Assembly (NCBI GenBank): GCA_015058015.1 | Contig: SVDM01000008.1 | Location: forward strand, 1 to 64,000 | Reading direction: 5' to 3' | From: Lachnospiraceae bacterium | GTDB taxonomy: Bacteria > Bacillota > Clostridia > Lachnospirales > Lachnospiraceae | DNA length: 64,000 nt | In this document: positions 16,552 through 25,847 of the stretch, in pieces | Numbering within the stretch: position 1 is the first letter of the stretch | How the letters are laid out: every line of letters starts with the position of its first letter | Notes under the pieces: model-generated | What the model saw: the letters and a program-made list of their open reading frames with translations, nothing else | What the model was told of the DNA's origin: nothing | Databases searched by the model: none | Made by a program: the position numbers and the translations under genes

Positions 16552-16800
16552 ATGGTCTTAAAGCAGTCAGATATCTTGAAGGTAAGACACTCAGTGGGGA
16601 GACAGTTGGGCCAAAAGGTTATCATTAAGCTCAACCGCGGAAGACATCGTGTTGACGTGAAGGAAGGTATTCTTAAGGAAGTATACCCCAGTATCTTCAT
16701 CGTTGAGGTCTCAGGTACTAATGAGGGGGAACCAAACAAGACCTTATCATTCAGTTATACCGACGTTATTACGAAGGATGTAAGAATGATGCTGGCTTAG
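16552..16800 (+). CDS. veg: Veg family protein
   Basis: An 82-residue small basic protein matching the Veg family throughout, including GRQLGQKVIIKLNRGR (about residues 17-32) and SFSYTDVITKDVRM near the C terminus. In Bacillus subtilis Veg is highly expressed and linked to biofilm matrix gene control; the molecular role in Clostridia is not established. It has its own consensus promoter and terminator, so it is a one-gene unit. Confidence 0.95.
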   Translation: MVLKQSDILKVRHSVGRQLGQKVIIKLNRGRHRVDVKEGILKEVYPSIFIVEVSGTNEGEPNKTLSFSYTDVITKDVRMMLA

Positions 16801-16827
16801 AAACAATTGAATATTTAAGATATGTTA

Positions 16828-16859
16828 AAGCCGGGAAGCAAGTGCTTCCCGGCTTTTCT
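16828..16859 (+). terminator. Terminator of veg
   Basis: A 12-bp perfect stem (16828-16839 with 16844-16855), a 4-base loop and a short T-run within and after the stem. Confidence 0.93.
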
Positions 16860-16890
16860 CGTCATAACTACAAATAGCTTGTTACATAAA

Positions 16891-16918
16891 TCGAGTAGGG
16901 ATACGATTCCCTACTCGA
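16891..16918. repeat. 11-bp inverted repeat in an otherwise empty stretch
   Basis: TCGAGTAGGGA (16891-16901) and TCCCTACTCGA (16908-16918) are perfect inverted arms around a 6-base loop. No T-run follows. The remainder of 16860-17130 holds no gene I can support, only AT-rich leader for the next gene. It could be an operator or leader hairpin. Confidence 0.5.
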
Positions 16919-17130
16919 TACGCGAAAGTGTTAAAGGAGAAAAAGTGAAAGGATATATGATTAAGTCGGAAACTATATATTCATTTCTCTTGTATATTAT
17001 ATCGGACAAAAAGCAAATTACTTTACAGCCAAAGGAAAAAAGTATAGAATTGACTTGTTAAGTATGCTATAGTAATAGAGTTGCGAAAACCGTGACTAAA
17101 GCACTATCTAGTTTATCGGGAGGAAAAGAA

Positions 17131-18372
17131 ATGGTAGAATGCCCAAATTGTAAAAAGCAGTTGGCGGACGGGATGAAATTCTGCGATAATTGCGGAACAC
17201 CCCTGCCTAAGATGATTAATTGTCCGAACTGTGGACAGCCAATGAATGAAGAATTCAACAATTGCCCCTCATGCGGAGCAGTTAATACGGTTAAAGCCGG
17301 AATCGGTAACGCTACACCTGCGACACCGGCACAGGAAACACCAGTAACTCAGTCAGGAACCATATCTTCAGGAACTATTTCCTCAGGAACAATCCAGTCA
17401 GGTACGATTCAGTCAGGAACAATCCAGTCAGGAACAATCCAGTCAGGAACCATCCAGTCAGGAACCATCGGCGGACCGGCTCCTCAGCCACAAGCTCAGC
17501 CTCAGATGGGACAGCCCACTATGCAGCAGCAGGCACCGGGACAACAGTGGGGACAGCCTGCTATGCAGCAGCAGGCACCGGGACAGCAGTGGGGACAGCC
17601 CGCTATGCAGCAGGCACCGGGACAGCAGTGGGGACAGCCCGCACCCAAGAAGAGTAAGACCGGACTTATTGTAGGAATAATTATTGCAGTAGTTCTTGTT
17701 GTAGCAGGAGTCTTAGTATTCCTTCTTGATCCCTTCGGATGGAGAAAAGATGCTAATATCGAAAAATTAAAAGAAGCACAAAAGGGCGATGTTGTTACAC
17801 TCGGAAAGTATGAGCAGGATAACAACAAGGACAACGGTAAAGAAGATATTGAATGGATTGTACTTGAGAAACAGGAAGATAAAGTTCTTATTATGAGTAG
17901 TAAGGCGATTGAAGCAGCACCATATAACACAACAAAGGCTGATGTTACATGGGAGACATGTTCAATGCGTTCATTCTTAAACAGCACATTTATCCAAGAT
18001 GCGTTTGAGGACAAGTATCGTTCACGTATACTTGATACCAATGTAACTGCTGATAAGAACCCCAACAAATCATCTGTTGCGCAGGGTAACAGCACAACAG
18101 ATAAGGTATTCTTACTTAGCGGTTCTGAGATGTCGAAGTATCTCACAACCAATTCTGCAAGACAGTCTTACATCACAGATTATGCTTACAGCAAAGGAGC
18201 ATGGAAGGGTGATAACGGAGAGGCTTGTACATGGCTTAGAACCATAGGAACTATGGATTCAACACATAAGAATGCTTGTATCGTACAGGGAGCAGGTTCT
18301 ATCGGATACAACGGAAGACCTGTAGAAGAGACACAGTCTGTTCGTCCTGCAGTATGGGTTAACCTTAGATAA
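17131..18372 (+). CDS. Double zinc-ribbon, single-pass protein with DUF6273-like domain
   Basis: A 413-residue protein starting at ATG 17131 behind GGGAGG. It opens with two zinc ribbons (CPNC...CDNC and CPNC...CPSC, about residues 3-63). A low-complexity region follows, with a run of S-G-T-I-Q/S pentapeptides and then Gly-Gln-Gln-Trp-Gly-Gln-Pro repeats. One membrane segment lies at about residues 177-197. The C-terminal domain (about 215-413) has VVTLGKYEQDN, IEWIVLEKQEDKVLIMS, WETCSMRSFLN and VRPAVWVNL, features of the DUF6273 group common on gut Firmicutes surfaces. The ribbon would be cytosolic and the DUF domain outside. Function unknown. Confidence 0.82.
   Translation: MVECPNCKKQLADGMKFCDNCGTPLPKMINCPNCGQPMNEEFNNCPSCGAVNTVKAGIGNATPATPAQETPVTQSGTISSGTISSGTIQSGTIQSGTIQSGTIQSGTIQSGTIGGPAPQPQAQPQMGQPTMQQQAPGQQWGQPAMQQQAPGQQWGQPAMQQAPGQQWGQPAPKKSKTGLIVGIIIAVVLVVAGVLVFLLDPFGWRKDANIEKLKEAQKGDVVTLGKYEQDNNKDNGKEDIEWIVLEKQEDKVLIMSSKAIEAAPYNTTKADVTWETCSMRSFLNSTFIQDAFEDKYRSRILDTNVTADKNPNKSSVAQGNSTTDKVFLLSGSEMSKYLTTNSARQSYITDYAYSKGAWKGDNGEACTWLRTIGTMDSTHKNACIVQGAGSIGYNGRPVEETQSVRPAVWVNLR
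17355..17470 (+). repeat. In-frame 15-bp tandem repeat (SGTIQ coding)
   Basis: About eight units of the type TCAGGAACAATCCAG encode the SGTIQ/SGTIS pentapeptide run. A second in-frame repeat with longer units (Gly-Gln-Gln-Trp-Gly-Gln-Pro-Ala-Met) covers about 17500-17640. Length variation between strains would be expected. Confidence 0.85.
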
Positions 18373-18387
18373 TTAAAGACAAACTAA

Positions 18388-18420
18388 AAGGGATTTGCCG
18401 GTTGGCAAATCCCTTAATTT
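18388..18420. terminator. Bidirectional terminator
   Basis: A 12-bp perfect stem (18388-18399 with 18404-18415), GGTT loop, followed by an AT-rich run. It lies between the convergent genes at 17131 and 18428. Confidence 0.88.
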
Positions 18421-18427
18421 TATTTGA

Positions 18428-18868
18428 TTATTTTTTAAGACGTCCGAATAATCCTTTTTTCTTTGGGGGTGCTTCAAGTACTGCGCCTCTTACACCCTTA
18501 ACATCGGTGATATATATACCGCTTACAGTAGCCTTAACTTCCTTCTTGATGGGGACTAAATCATATATCTTCTCGTCACATATAAGAGACATGATTCTTG
18601 GTCCGACCTTAGCCTTTACAATGGGAAGTTTCTGGATCTTCATAAAACCTTTTGCCTGAGCCATAACCACATCAGGTAAACCTGAGTCTTTCAGTTTAAG
18701 ACGCTTCTTGTCGATGATCAACATACTGATGGTCTGGGCTGCAGCCTCTATCTGCTCTTGCTGTTCGGCCTGCTTCTTCTCGGCTTTCTTGCCAAGGAAG
18801 TATAGGGCAACGGCAGCAATGATAAGTACACCCAAAATAATCAATAATACGATGGTAACTGTATTCAC
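18428..18868 (-). CDS. Single-pass membrane protein of unknown function
   Basis: A 146-residue protein with one N-terminal membrane helix (about residues 4-25) followed by a Lys/Glu/Gln-rich coiled stretch (about 27-45). The compact soluble domain after it contains VKAKVGPRIMSLICDEKIYDLVPIKKEVKATVSG, split here by no known motif, and a basic tail PPKKKGLFGRLKK. The layout, with the bulk of the protein in the cytosol, suggests a scaffold or regulator at the membrane. I recognise no family. It has a good GGAGG site and its own promoter region. Confidence 0.65.
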   Translation of the reverse strand: MNTVTIVLLIILGVLIIAAVALYFLGKKAEKKQAEQQEQIEAAAQTISMLIIDKKRLKLKDSGLPDVVMAQAKGFMKIQKLPIVKAKVGPRIMSLICDEKIYDLVPIKKEVKATVSGIYITDVKGVRGAVLEAPPKKKGLFGRLKK

Positions 18869-19037
18869 TTACGTTTCCTCCCTTAGAAATCACTACAAAC
18901 TAAGTTGTATTTTATCATCATTTATATTAAATTGCAATCATTATAAAGTGATGATTTTTTTGTGAACAAGGGGCCTTCCGGTTTGCTTTTTCGGGGAAAA
19001 ATACGTATAATTAGGGGAGCTATTGGGAGGTATACAT

Positions 19038-19910
19038 ATGAGGTCATGCAATCTGAAAGCATATGCCAAGATTAACCTGGGCCTTGATGTGCTTAGAAGA
19101 AGAGAAGACGGCTACCATGAGGTAAGCATGATTATGCAGACCGTCAATTTATATGACAATTTGTATATCAAAAGAATTGAAAAAGAAGATATCATAATTA
19201 ACTGTAATCGCAGATATCTTCCTACCAACGAGAACAATATTATTCACAAGACAGCCACCCTGCTAAAGAAAGAGTACAATCTGCCGGGAGGAATCTTCGT
19301 AGACCTTAAGAAGAATATCCCCGTTGCTGCAGGTATGGCGGGAGGTAGTACGGATGCGGCTGCTGTTCTTGTGGGAATGAACAGGCTCTTTGACCTTGGA
19401 CTTTCCGGGGAGAGGTTGATGGAGTTAGGGGTCATGATTGGTGCAGATGTACCTTACTGCGTTATGAGAGGAACCGCCCTCTCGGAGGGTATCGGTGAAA
19501 GACTCACAGGCTTGCCGGCTCTGCCCCCCTGTTATATATTGATTGCTAAACCGGAGATTAGTGTATCCACCGGTTTCGTATATAAGAACCTGGTATTGAA
19601 TGAGGATACCCCTCATCCGGATATCCCCGGTATGGCAGAGGCTATAAGGCAGGGAGACCTTGAAGGGGTTATAAGCAGAATGGGCAATGTGTTAGAGACG
19701 GTTACCATTCCGGATTACCCTATAGTGAAAGACTATAAGGATGCATTGGCATCCTACGGTGCCGAAGGGGTCCTTATGAGTGGCAGTGGTCCTACGGTGT
19801 TCGGCATCTTTACAAGCAAAGAAAGAGGATACGAAGCGGCAGATTTGATGAAGGAACGGTTCCCCAGGGGAACAGTGATATTTACAAGACCTTTTAGTAT
19901 AAACAGGTGA
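19038..19910 (+). CDS. ispE: 4-diphosphocytidyl-2-C-methyl-D-erythritol kinase
   Basis: ATP-dependent GHMP kinase of the non-mevalonate isoprenoid pathway, phosphorylating CDP-methylerythritol in the cytosol. The 290 residues begin LKAYAKINLGLDVLRRREDGYHE, the family's N-terminal substrate motif. The phosphate loop PVAAGMAGGSTDAAA lies at about residues 95-109 and the C-terminal motif LMSGSGPTVFGIF near 245. ATG 19038 follows GGGAGG at eight bases. The next gene starts four bases after the stop, so they share a transcript. Confidence 0.96.
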   Translation: MRSCNLKAYAKINLGLDVLRRREDGYHEVSMIMQTVNLYDNLYIKRIEKEDIIINCNRRYLPTNENNIIHKTATLLKKEYNLPGGIFVDLKKNIPVAAGMAGGSTDAAAVLVGMNRLFDLGLSGERLMELGVMIGADVPYCVMRGTALSEGIGERLTGLPALPPCYILIAKPEISVSTGFVYKNLVLNEDTPHPDIPGMAEAIRQGDLEGVISRMGNVLETVTIPDYPIVKDYKDALASYGAEGVLMSGSGPTVFGIFTSKERGYEAADLMKERFPRGTVIFTRPFSINR

Positions 19911-19914
19911 TGAT

Positions 19915-20364
19915 ATGGATAAAGATGTTTTTGTAAGGCTTAAGGGCTTGCAGATTGATGAGAGGGATGAATCCGCAGAGATTGAGATTGTGGCTCCCGG
20001 ATTCTACTGTGAGCGTGGCGGCAAGAAAATGGTAGTATATGAAGAAGTGGTTGAAGGTATGGAGAAGAAGATTAAGAATGTAATCAAGATTACTCCCGAA
20101 TACCTTGAGGTGACCAAAAGAGGTCTTACCAACACCCACATGATGTTTGAACTTGATAAGAAGAATGTATCCGTTTATTCAACTCCCTTCGGAGAGATGA
20201 CGGTGGGGATTCTGGCCAAGGATATAGCCCTGACGGAAGCAGACCACAGTTTATCCGTGAAGGTTGAATATGAACTGGATATGAATTATGAGCATTTGGC
20301 TGATTGCACCATTAATATCGGGGTGGAGTCAAGAAGCCGAAGTGATTTCAGATTAACACAATAA
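19915..20364 (+). CDS. DUF1934 family protein (YwiB-like)
   Basis: A 149-residue lipocalin-like beta-barrel protein of the DUF1934 family. Evidence is the pattern of short strands, [23 protein letters not shown] in the middle, a TPFGEM segment and the C-terminal alternating [13 protein letters not shown]. These proteins are widespread in Firmicutes and mostly uncharacterised. It is four bases after ispE and 11 bases before galU, so it belongs to that operon. The biochemical role is unknown. Confidence 0.82.
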   Translation: MDKDVFVRLKGLQIDERDESAEIEIVAPGFYCERGGKKMVVYEEVVEGMEKKIKNVIKITPEYLEVTKRGLTNTHMMFELDKKNVSVYSTPFGEMTVGILAKDIALTEADHSLSVKVEYELDMNYEHLADCTINIGVESRSRSDFRLTQ

Positions 20365-20375
20365 GGAGATTTTTT

Positions 20376-21269
20376 ATGAGAGTACGTAAAGCTATTATCC
20401 CGGCAGCAGGACTGGGAACAAGATTTTTACCTGCCACCAAGGCTCAGGCCAAGGAGATGCTTCCCATTGTTGACAAGCCTACGATTCAGTATATAATTGA
20501 AGAGGCTGTGGCAGCGGATATAGAAGACATTATAATTGTTACAGGCCGTAACAAGAAGACTATAGAAGATCATTTTGACAGATCTCCGGAGCTGGAGATG
20601 GAGCTTGAGAAGGCCGGCAAAACCGACTATCTTGAGATGGTAAAGGATATTGCGGGAATAGCCAATGTATACTATGTAAGACAGAAGGAGCCAAAGGGCT
20701 TGGGACATGCTATTCTTGCAGCCAAGAGCTTCATCGGCAATGAGCCTTTTGCAGTGCTTCTTGGTGATGATGTGGTTTGCTCACAGACTCCCTGCCTTGG
20801 ACAGTTAAAAGAGGTCTATGACAGACTGCAGGGTTCGGTACTGGGAGTTCAGACCGTAGCCCATGAGAATGTATGTAAGTACGGTATAGTTGACGGTGTT
20901 CAGATTGAGGACCGTCTCTACGAGGTTAAGGATATGGTGGAAAAGCCCCCGGTTGATAAGGCTCCCACTGACGTGGCTATCTTAGGCAGATACATTATTA
21001 ATCCGGAGGTATTTGATTACCTTGAGACCCAGGAGAAGGGTGCTGGCGGAGAGATTCAGCTTACAGACGCCTTAAGAAGAATGACCAAAGACGGCAAGCC
21101 TATGTACGCCTATGATTTTAAGGGAACCAGATATGATGTGGGTTCACAGATAGGTTTTGTAGAGGCCAATATCGAATATGCATTAAGAGATGACAGGCTT
21201 AAGGGTGAGCTTAGTGAATACATTAAGAAGTTAAGCGCTGATATTGAAGGCACTATTCATTTTGATTAA
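20376..21269 (+). CDS. galU: UTP--glucose-1-phosphate uridylyltransferase
   Basis: Makes UDP-glucose from UTP and glucose-1-phosphate for glycolipid, wall and capsule glycosylation. The 297 residues carry the nucleotidyltransferase motif [20 protein letters not shown] (about residues 8-27), [13 protein letters not shown], the metal-binding GDD in LLGDDVV (about 125), VEKP and GRYII, all diagnostic for bacterial GalU. Length is normal. A ribosome site AAGGAG lies before the ATG. It ends the ispE-DUF1934-galU run. Confidence 0.96.
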   Translation: MRVRKAIIPAAGLGTRFLPATKAQAKEMLPIVDKPTIQYIIEEAVAADIEDIIIVTGRNKKTIEDHFDRSPELEMELEKAGKTDYLEMVKDIAGIANVYYVRQKEPKGLGHAILAAKSFIGNEPFAVLLGDDVVCSQTPCLGQLKEVYDRLQGSVLGVQTVAHENVCKYGIVDGVQIEDRLYEVKDMVEKPPVDKAPTDVAILGRYIINPEVFDYLETQEKGAGGEIQLTDALRRMTKDGKPMYAYDFKGTRYDVGSQIGFVEANIEYALRDDRLKGELSEYIKKLSADIEGTIHFD

Positions 21270-21296
21270 TCCGGGAATGAAAGGATAAAGCTTATA

Positions 21297-22367
21297 ATGA
21301 GAAAAAGAGTAATTAGTATGGCAGCATTTTTGGCTGTTGCCCTTCTTGCGGCAGGTTGCGGCAAGAAGGAGATTAAAGTTGCCGATTACAATGTGGATGA
21401 CTACGTAAAACTCGGTGACTACAAGAATATCGTGGTAGAGTATACCAAGAGTTTTGCGGTAACAGACGAAGAGGTGGAAGAACAGATTAAGTCAATCCTT
21501 CAGACCAATACCACCTTCGAGAATATTACCAATCGTGACACCGCAAAAGAAGGAGACTATGTCAATATAGATTATCAAGGAAAGATAGGCGGACAGGCCT
21601 TTCAGGGAGGCACCGCCACAGGAGCTGATATTCAAATCGGAAGCGGAACCTTTATCCCGGGCTTCGAGGATCAATTGGTAGGAGCCAAGGTGGGAACCAC
21701 ATTTGATATCAATGTTAAATTCCCGGAGAATTATAAAACAACTGATTTGGCAGGTAAGGATGCGGTATTTACCATTACCTTGAATGCCATCAGAAAAAAG
21801 GTTACACCTGAGCTTACAGACGAGTATGTTCAGAAAGTATCTACCCAGTCCAAGACTGTGAAGGAATACAAGGCTGAGATTAAGAAGTCCATGCAGCAGT
21901 CAAGGGATTCCGAGGTAGAGGAATACAGAAAATATTATGCTGAGAGCAAGGCTATCGAGAATGCTGAAGTTACAAGCTATCCGGAGGGCCTTATTGAGAA
22001 GATGGTGGCCGATTATAAGGAGACCATCGAGAAAGTGGCCAAGGAAGCAGGAAAAAGCTTCGATGATTACGTTAAGGAGACCTTCAGCTTAGAGTCTAAA
22101 GAGCTTGACGAGAAGCTTACGGAGTATATGAAGCAGACTGCCAAGATTAACCTGGTGCTTGAAGCTATCGAGAAGAAAGAGAACATCACCATGAGTGATG
22201 AAGAGATGGAGAAGGCTATCCTTGATTACGCCAAGAGTCAGAACTGCGAGACCAAGGAAGACCTTTATAAGAAGTTTAAAGAAGAAGAAGTAAAGAGATA
22301 TGTAAAGCAGGTTAAAGTGCTTGATTTTATATGTGAGTCCGCAACCATTGTGGAAAAACAGAAATAG
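21297..22367 (+). CDS. Trigger-factor-like lipoprotein peptidyl-prolyl isomerase
   Basis: A 356-residue protein with a lipoprotein signal peptide (lipobox LLAAGC, Cys21) and then a trigger-factor-type body. An FKBP domain (about residues 86-168) contains [17 protein letters not shown] and [18 protein letters not shown]. The helical C-terminal trigger-factor domain follows (about 175-350). The ribosome-binding signature of cytosolic trigger factor is absent and replaced by the signal peptide. It should therefore act outside the membrane as a foldase for exported proteins, analogous to PrsA. It precedes asnS by 20 bases. Cytosolic Tig must be elsewhere on the genome. Confidence 0.88.
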   Translation: MRKRVISMAAFLAVALLAAGCGKKEIKVADYNVDDYVKLGDYKNIVVEYTKSFAVTDEEVEEQIKSILQTNTTFENITNRDTAKEGDYVNIDYQGKIGGQAFQGGTATGADIQIGSGTFIPGFEDQLVGAKVGTTFDINVKFPENYKTTDLAGKDAVFTITLNAIRKKVTPELTDEYVQKVSTQSKTVKEYKAEIKKSMQQSRDSEVEEYRKYYAESKAIENAEVTSYPEGLIEKMVADYKETIEKVAKEAGKSFDDYVKETFSLESKELDEKLTEYMKQTAKINLVLEAIEKKENITMSDEEMEKAILDYAKSQNCETKEDLYKKFKEEEVKRYVKQVKVLDFICESATIVEKQK

Positions 22368-22387
22368 TATTGAAAGGGGCAAGAACG

Positions 22388-23776
22388 TTGAAGTTCGTAA
22401 GCGTTAAAGAATTATTTAAAAACAAGGATGAATACATCGGCAAGACAGTAGAAGTAGGAGGATGGGTCAGAAGTATAAGAGATTCCAAGACATTCGGATT
22501 TATCGTACTTAGTGACGGAACCTACTTCGACACATTACAGATAGTATACGGAGACAAGTTACCTAACTTTACAGAGATATCCAAGTTAAATGTCGGTGCT
22601 GCCGTAATAGTAAAGGGTACCCTTGTTGCTACACCGGAGATGAAACAGCCGTTTGAGATTCAGGCTGACGAAGTAACTATTGAAGGAGAGTCTACACCAG
22701 ACTATCCCTTGCAGAAGAAGAGACACTCCTTGGAGTATCTTAGAACCATTACCCATCTTCGTCCCAGGACTAATACCTTCCAGGCAGTGTTCAGGGTTCG
22801 TTCCCTGGTGGCATTTGCAATTCATAAATTCTTTAATGAAAGAGGCTTTGTATACGTTCACACTCCCCTTATTACAGGCAGTGACTGTGAGGGTGCAGGC
22901 GAGATGTTCCAGGTAACCACATTGGATCTTGCCAACGTGCCCATGGCAGACGGAGCAGTTGATTTCTCACAGGATTTCTTTAACAAACCCACCAATCTTA
23001 CGGTTAGCGGTCAGTTAAACGGTGAGACCTATGCTATGGCATTCAAGAACATCTATACCTTCGGCCCCACCTTTAGAGCAGAGAATTCCAACACTACCCG
23101 TCATGCTGCCGAGTTCTGGATGATTGAACCGGAGATGGCATTTGCTGATTTGGAAGACAATATGGAAATCGCCGAAGATATGATTAAATACATCATCAAG
23201 TACGTAATGGACGAGGCACCGGAAGAGATGCGGTTCTTCAACAGCTTCATCGACAAGGGACTTATCGAGCGTCTTGAGAATGTTGTTAATTCTGATTTCG
23301 GAAGAATTACGTATACAGAGGCCGTGGAGCTTTTGGAAAAGCACAACGATAAGTTTGATTACAAGGTATCCTGGGGATGTGACCTTCAGACAGAGCATGA
23401 GAGATACTTAACAGAGCAGATATTTAAGAAGCCTGTATTTGTAACGGATTATCCCAAGGAGATTAAAGCTTTCTATATGAAGATGAACGAGGACGGCAAG
23501 ACAGTTGCTGCTATGGACTGCTTAGTTCCCGGAATCGGAGAAATTATCGGCGGAAGCCAGAGAGAGGACGACTACGACAAGCTGGTTAAGAGAATGGAGG
23601 AGTTAGGCCTTAATAAAGAGGACTACGACTTCTATCTTGACCTTAGAAAGTACGGTTCTGCAAGACATTCAGGCTTCGGACTGGGCTTTGAGCGTTGCGT
23701 AATGTACGTAACCGGTATGGGTAATATCAGAGACGTAATCCCATTCCCCAGAACCGTTAATAATTGTGATTTGTAA
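22388..23776 (+). CDS. asnS: Asparaginyl-tRNA synthetase
   Basis: Charges tRNA-Asn. The 462-residue class II synthetase has the OB-fold anticodon domain at the N terminus ([25 protein letters not shown] in two halves around residue 20-45). Class II motifs follow: motif 2 region [25 protein letters not shown] and motif 3 [21 protein letters not shown]. The start is TTG 22388 behind GAAAGGGG at eight bases; another TTG at 22370 is less well placed. Asn rather than Asp specificity rests on overall length and the AsnS-type FRAENSNT context. Confidence 0.95.
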   Translation: MKFVSVKELFKNKDEYIGKTVEVGGWVRSIRDSKTFGFIVLSDGTYFDTLQIVYGDKLPNFTEISKLNVGAAVIVKGTLVATPEMKQPFEIQADEVTIEGESTPDYPLQKKRHSLEYLRTITHLRPRTNTFQAVFRVRSLVAFAIHKFFNERGFVYVHTPLITGSDCEGAGEMFQVTTLDLANVPMADGAVDFSQDFFNKPTNLTVSGQLNGETYAMAFKNIYTFGPTFRAENSNTTRHAAEFWMIEPEMAFADLEDNMEIAEDMIKYIIKYVMDEAPEEMRFFNSFIDKGLIERLENVVNSDFGRITYTEAVELLEKHNDKFDYKVSWGCDLQTEHERYLTEQIFKKPVFVTDYPKEIKAFYMKMNEDGKTVAAMDCLVPGIGEIIGGSQREDDYDKLVKRMEELGLNKEDYDFYLDLRKYGSARHSGFGLGFERCVMYVTGMGNIRDVIPFPRTVNNCDL

Positions 23777-23836
23777 TATTTTTCAAGGTATGTTAGTATC
23801 AAGATAGGTAGATATTACTAGGGCGGAGGTGTATTT

Positions 23837-24949
23837 ATGAACAAAAAGAGAATAAAACAGATAGCAATTGTGTTATCCCTTGTTGTTGCTTACAATGCAT
23901 GCTTTGCTACTGTTAGTGCGACACCTACTCAGAACAAGCTTAACGAGACTAACAAGAATATCAATAGCATCAACCAACAGAAGAACCAGGCTGAGCAAAC
24001 GGCTAACGCCCTTAATTCACAGGTAGTTGAGTTGATGGCCAGTGTTAATATTGCCGAAGCAAACCTTAAGGAGAAGCGGAAAGAACTGGCTGTGGTACAG
24101 GCAGACCTGGCTACGGCTCAGAAGAAAGAGACTGACCAGAGCAATGCCATGAAGGCCCGTATCAAGAGTATATACGAGAAGGGCAATACAGCTTACCTTA
24201 CAGCTTTTCTGGAATCCAAAAGCCTGGCAGACTTGGTTAACAAGGTTGAATATGCTTCCAATATATATGACTATGACAAGACCATGCTTGACAATCTGAA
24301 AGAGAGCAAGCGAAAGGTACAGGAACTTGAGACCCAGGTAGCTGCTGAAGAAGCAGAGCTTGCGGGAATGGTTCAGGAACTTAAGGCAGAGAAGAGTCAG
24401 TTAGACTCAAGACTTGCCACCTTAAAGAAAGAGATTAAGGATTTTGATACTCAGCTTGCCAATGCCAAGAAACAGGCAGAGACCTATCAGGCTCAGATTG
24501 AAGCTGAGAACAGAAGGGCCAGAGAACAAGCAAACAATGGTGGAGGCGGAGGCAACTCCGGCGGTGGCGGCGGAGCCAATGTTCCCTACGACGGAACCAA
24601 GGGAAGCCAGATTGTTCAGTACGCTTGCCAGTTTATCGGTAATCCTTATGTATGGGGTGGTAATGACCTCTACAATGGTATAGATTGTTCAGGATTTACA
24701 TGTGCTGTATACGGACACTTCGGAATATCCCTTCCCAGATGGTCGGGAGACCAGAGAAATGTGGGAACGGCCGTTTCATTAGCCGAGGCCAAACCCGGAG
24801 ATTTGGTATGTTACTCAGGCCATGTGGCAATCTATATGGGAAATAACCAGATAGTTCATGCAAGTAACTCCGCGCCTTATCCGGCAGGCGGAATTAAGAC
24901 AAGCAGGGCAACTTACACAACGATTCTTACAATCAGAAGATTGGTATAA
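23837..24949 (+). CDS. NlpC/P60 peptidoglycan endopeptidase with coiled coil
   Basis: A secreted cell-wall hydrolase of 370 residues. The signal peptide covers about residues 1-29 (SVVAYNACFATVSATP type with an Ala cleavage site). A long coiled coil (about 30-230) resembles the regulatory coil of PcsB/CwlO-type hydrolases controlled by FtsEX. A Gly-rich linker (about 233-250) leads to the NlpC/P60 domain, with the catalytic Cys in DCSGFTC, His in GHVAIYMG and a polar residue in VHAS. It probably cleaves the peptide stem of peptidoglycan during growth or division. It is a single gene with GGAGGTG before the ATG. Confidence 0.93.
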   Translation: MNKKRIKQIAIVLSLVVAYNACFATVSATPTQNKLNETNKNINSINQQKNQAEQTANALNSQVVELMASVNIAEANLKEKRKELAVVQADLATAQKKETDQSNAMKARIKSIYEKGNTAYLTAFLESKSLADLVNKVEYASNIYDYDKTMLDNLKESKRKVQELETQVAAEEAELAGMVQELKAEKSQLDSRLATLKKEIKDFDTQLANAKKQAETYQAQIEAENRRAREQANNGGGGGNSGGGGGANVPYDGTKGSQIVQYACQFIGNPYVWGGNDLYNGIDCSGFTCAVYGHFGISLPRWSGDQRNVGTAVSLAEAKPGDLVCYSGHVAIYMGNNQIVHASNSAPYPAGGIKTSRATYTTILTIRRLV

Positions 24950-24959
24950 TAAAATACAA

Positions 24960-24991
24960 AAGCTGTTCCCGTAAGGGAGCAGCTTATTTTT
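24960..24991. terminator. Bidirectional terminator
   Basis: An 11-bp stem with one G-U pair (24960-24970 with 24975-24985), loop GTAA, followed by ATTTTT. It separates the convergent NlpC/P60 and aroD genes. Confidence 0.85.
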
Positions 24992-25772
24992 ACGCCTTGG
25001 GCGGCCTGTAGGTCATGTTGAATTGTTCCATATCGTATCGAAGCAGGTCAATGGGAAGCTGCCCCGGGGCTGAGCCCGCATCCACTGCCGCAAAGGTCAG
25101 GCAGGATCCGGTCTTAACACACTGGATTCGGGAATCCACACCTAAGTCTCCCATGGATATGGTAATAATGGGAGTGCTGCGGTGGTGGGCTACCATCTCG
25201 GCCGAAGCGGAGAAGAGTCTTCGCACATCACCTTCGTCTATGGGCATAACCGCCAGTTTGGCGATATCTGCACCGAATACTTGCATTCGAATCATATCAT
25301 CCACCATCTTCTCCAAGGAAGGAGTCATGGTAAAGAAATGCTTTGAAAAGATAAGCTTGGCATTACGCTTTAGTTCTACGATAATTTCCTTTGGTATGTT
25401 AAGAGCTATCTGAAGCTCCACGTCAAATATGTCTACCATCTCTGTTCTGGCAGCAGCTCTGTAAATCTTCACATAATCCCAAAGGGGCAGGTCGGCAAGG
25501 CCGCCTTCATTCTTGGTTCTTATGGTAAATATCAGAGGGATATCTCCAAGCAATCCTCGTAAGGCTTCTAAGGTCTCTTCCATTGCCGCAGGACTATCAT
25601 TACGGCTGAAGTGATCCACTCGCCATTCTACTATATCAGCCCCCTTATCGATAATCCGTTTGCAGCTTCTTAGGATATCCTCATGGGTGGCTTCTGTTAT
25701 AGACACACATATCTTGGGTTTCCCGTCCCCAAGTAGGGTGTTTCTTACCAATACTGTTGCGAGTTGTGACAT
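24990..25772 (-). CDS. aroD: Type I 3-dehydroquinate dehydratase
   Basis: Dehydrates 3-dehydroquinate to 3-dehydroshikimate in the shikimate pathway via a Schiff base. The 260 residues have CVSITEATHEDIL near residue 22, DIVEWRVDHF (about 44-53) with substrate-binding Glu and Arg, and LIFSKHFF near 139-146 with the Schiff-base Lys. The C-terminal GSAPGQLP closes the active site. Length is standard for the type I enzyme. It diverges from aroE at 25848 with a 75-base shared promoter region, so the two shikimate steps are clustered but separately transcribed. Confidence 0.95.
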   Translation of the reverse strand: MSQLATVLVRNTLLGDGKPKICVSITEATHEDILRSCKRIIDKGADIVEWRVDHFSRNDSPAAMEETLEALRGLLGDIPLIFTIRTKNEGGLADLPLWDYVKIYRAAARTEMVDIFDVELQIALNIPKEIIVELKRNAKLIFSKHFFTMTPSLEKMVDDMIRMQVFGADIAKLAVMPIDEGDVRRLFSASAEMVAHHRSTPIITISMGDLGVDSRIQCVKTGSCLTFAAVDAGSAPGQLPIDLLRYDMEQFNMTYRPPKA

Positions 25773-25847
25773 TCTTCTTGCTCCCTTGCGCTCATTGTTT
25801 TAGTTTATTATAATGAAAAAAATAGTCTTTGAAAAGGAGAAAGATTA

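Noticed and set aside
16957-17061. 34-codon frame with GTGAAAGGA before its ATG
   Set aside because: No recognisable promoter of its own, low-complexity content and no terminator; more likely leader sequence of the gene at 17131.
17355-17640. Tandem repeat resembling a CRISPR array
   Set aside because: Repeat units are in frame, contiguous and code for a pentapeptide; no spacers and no cas genes.
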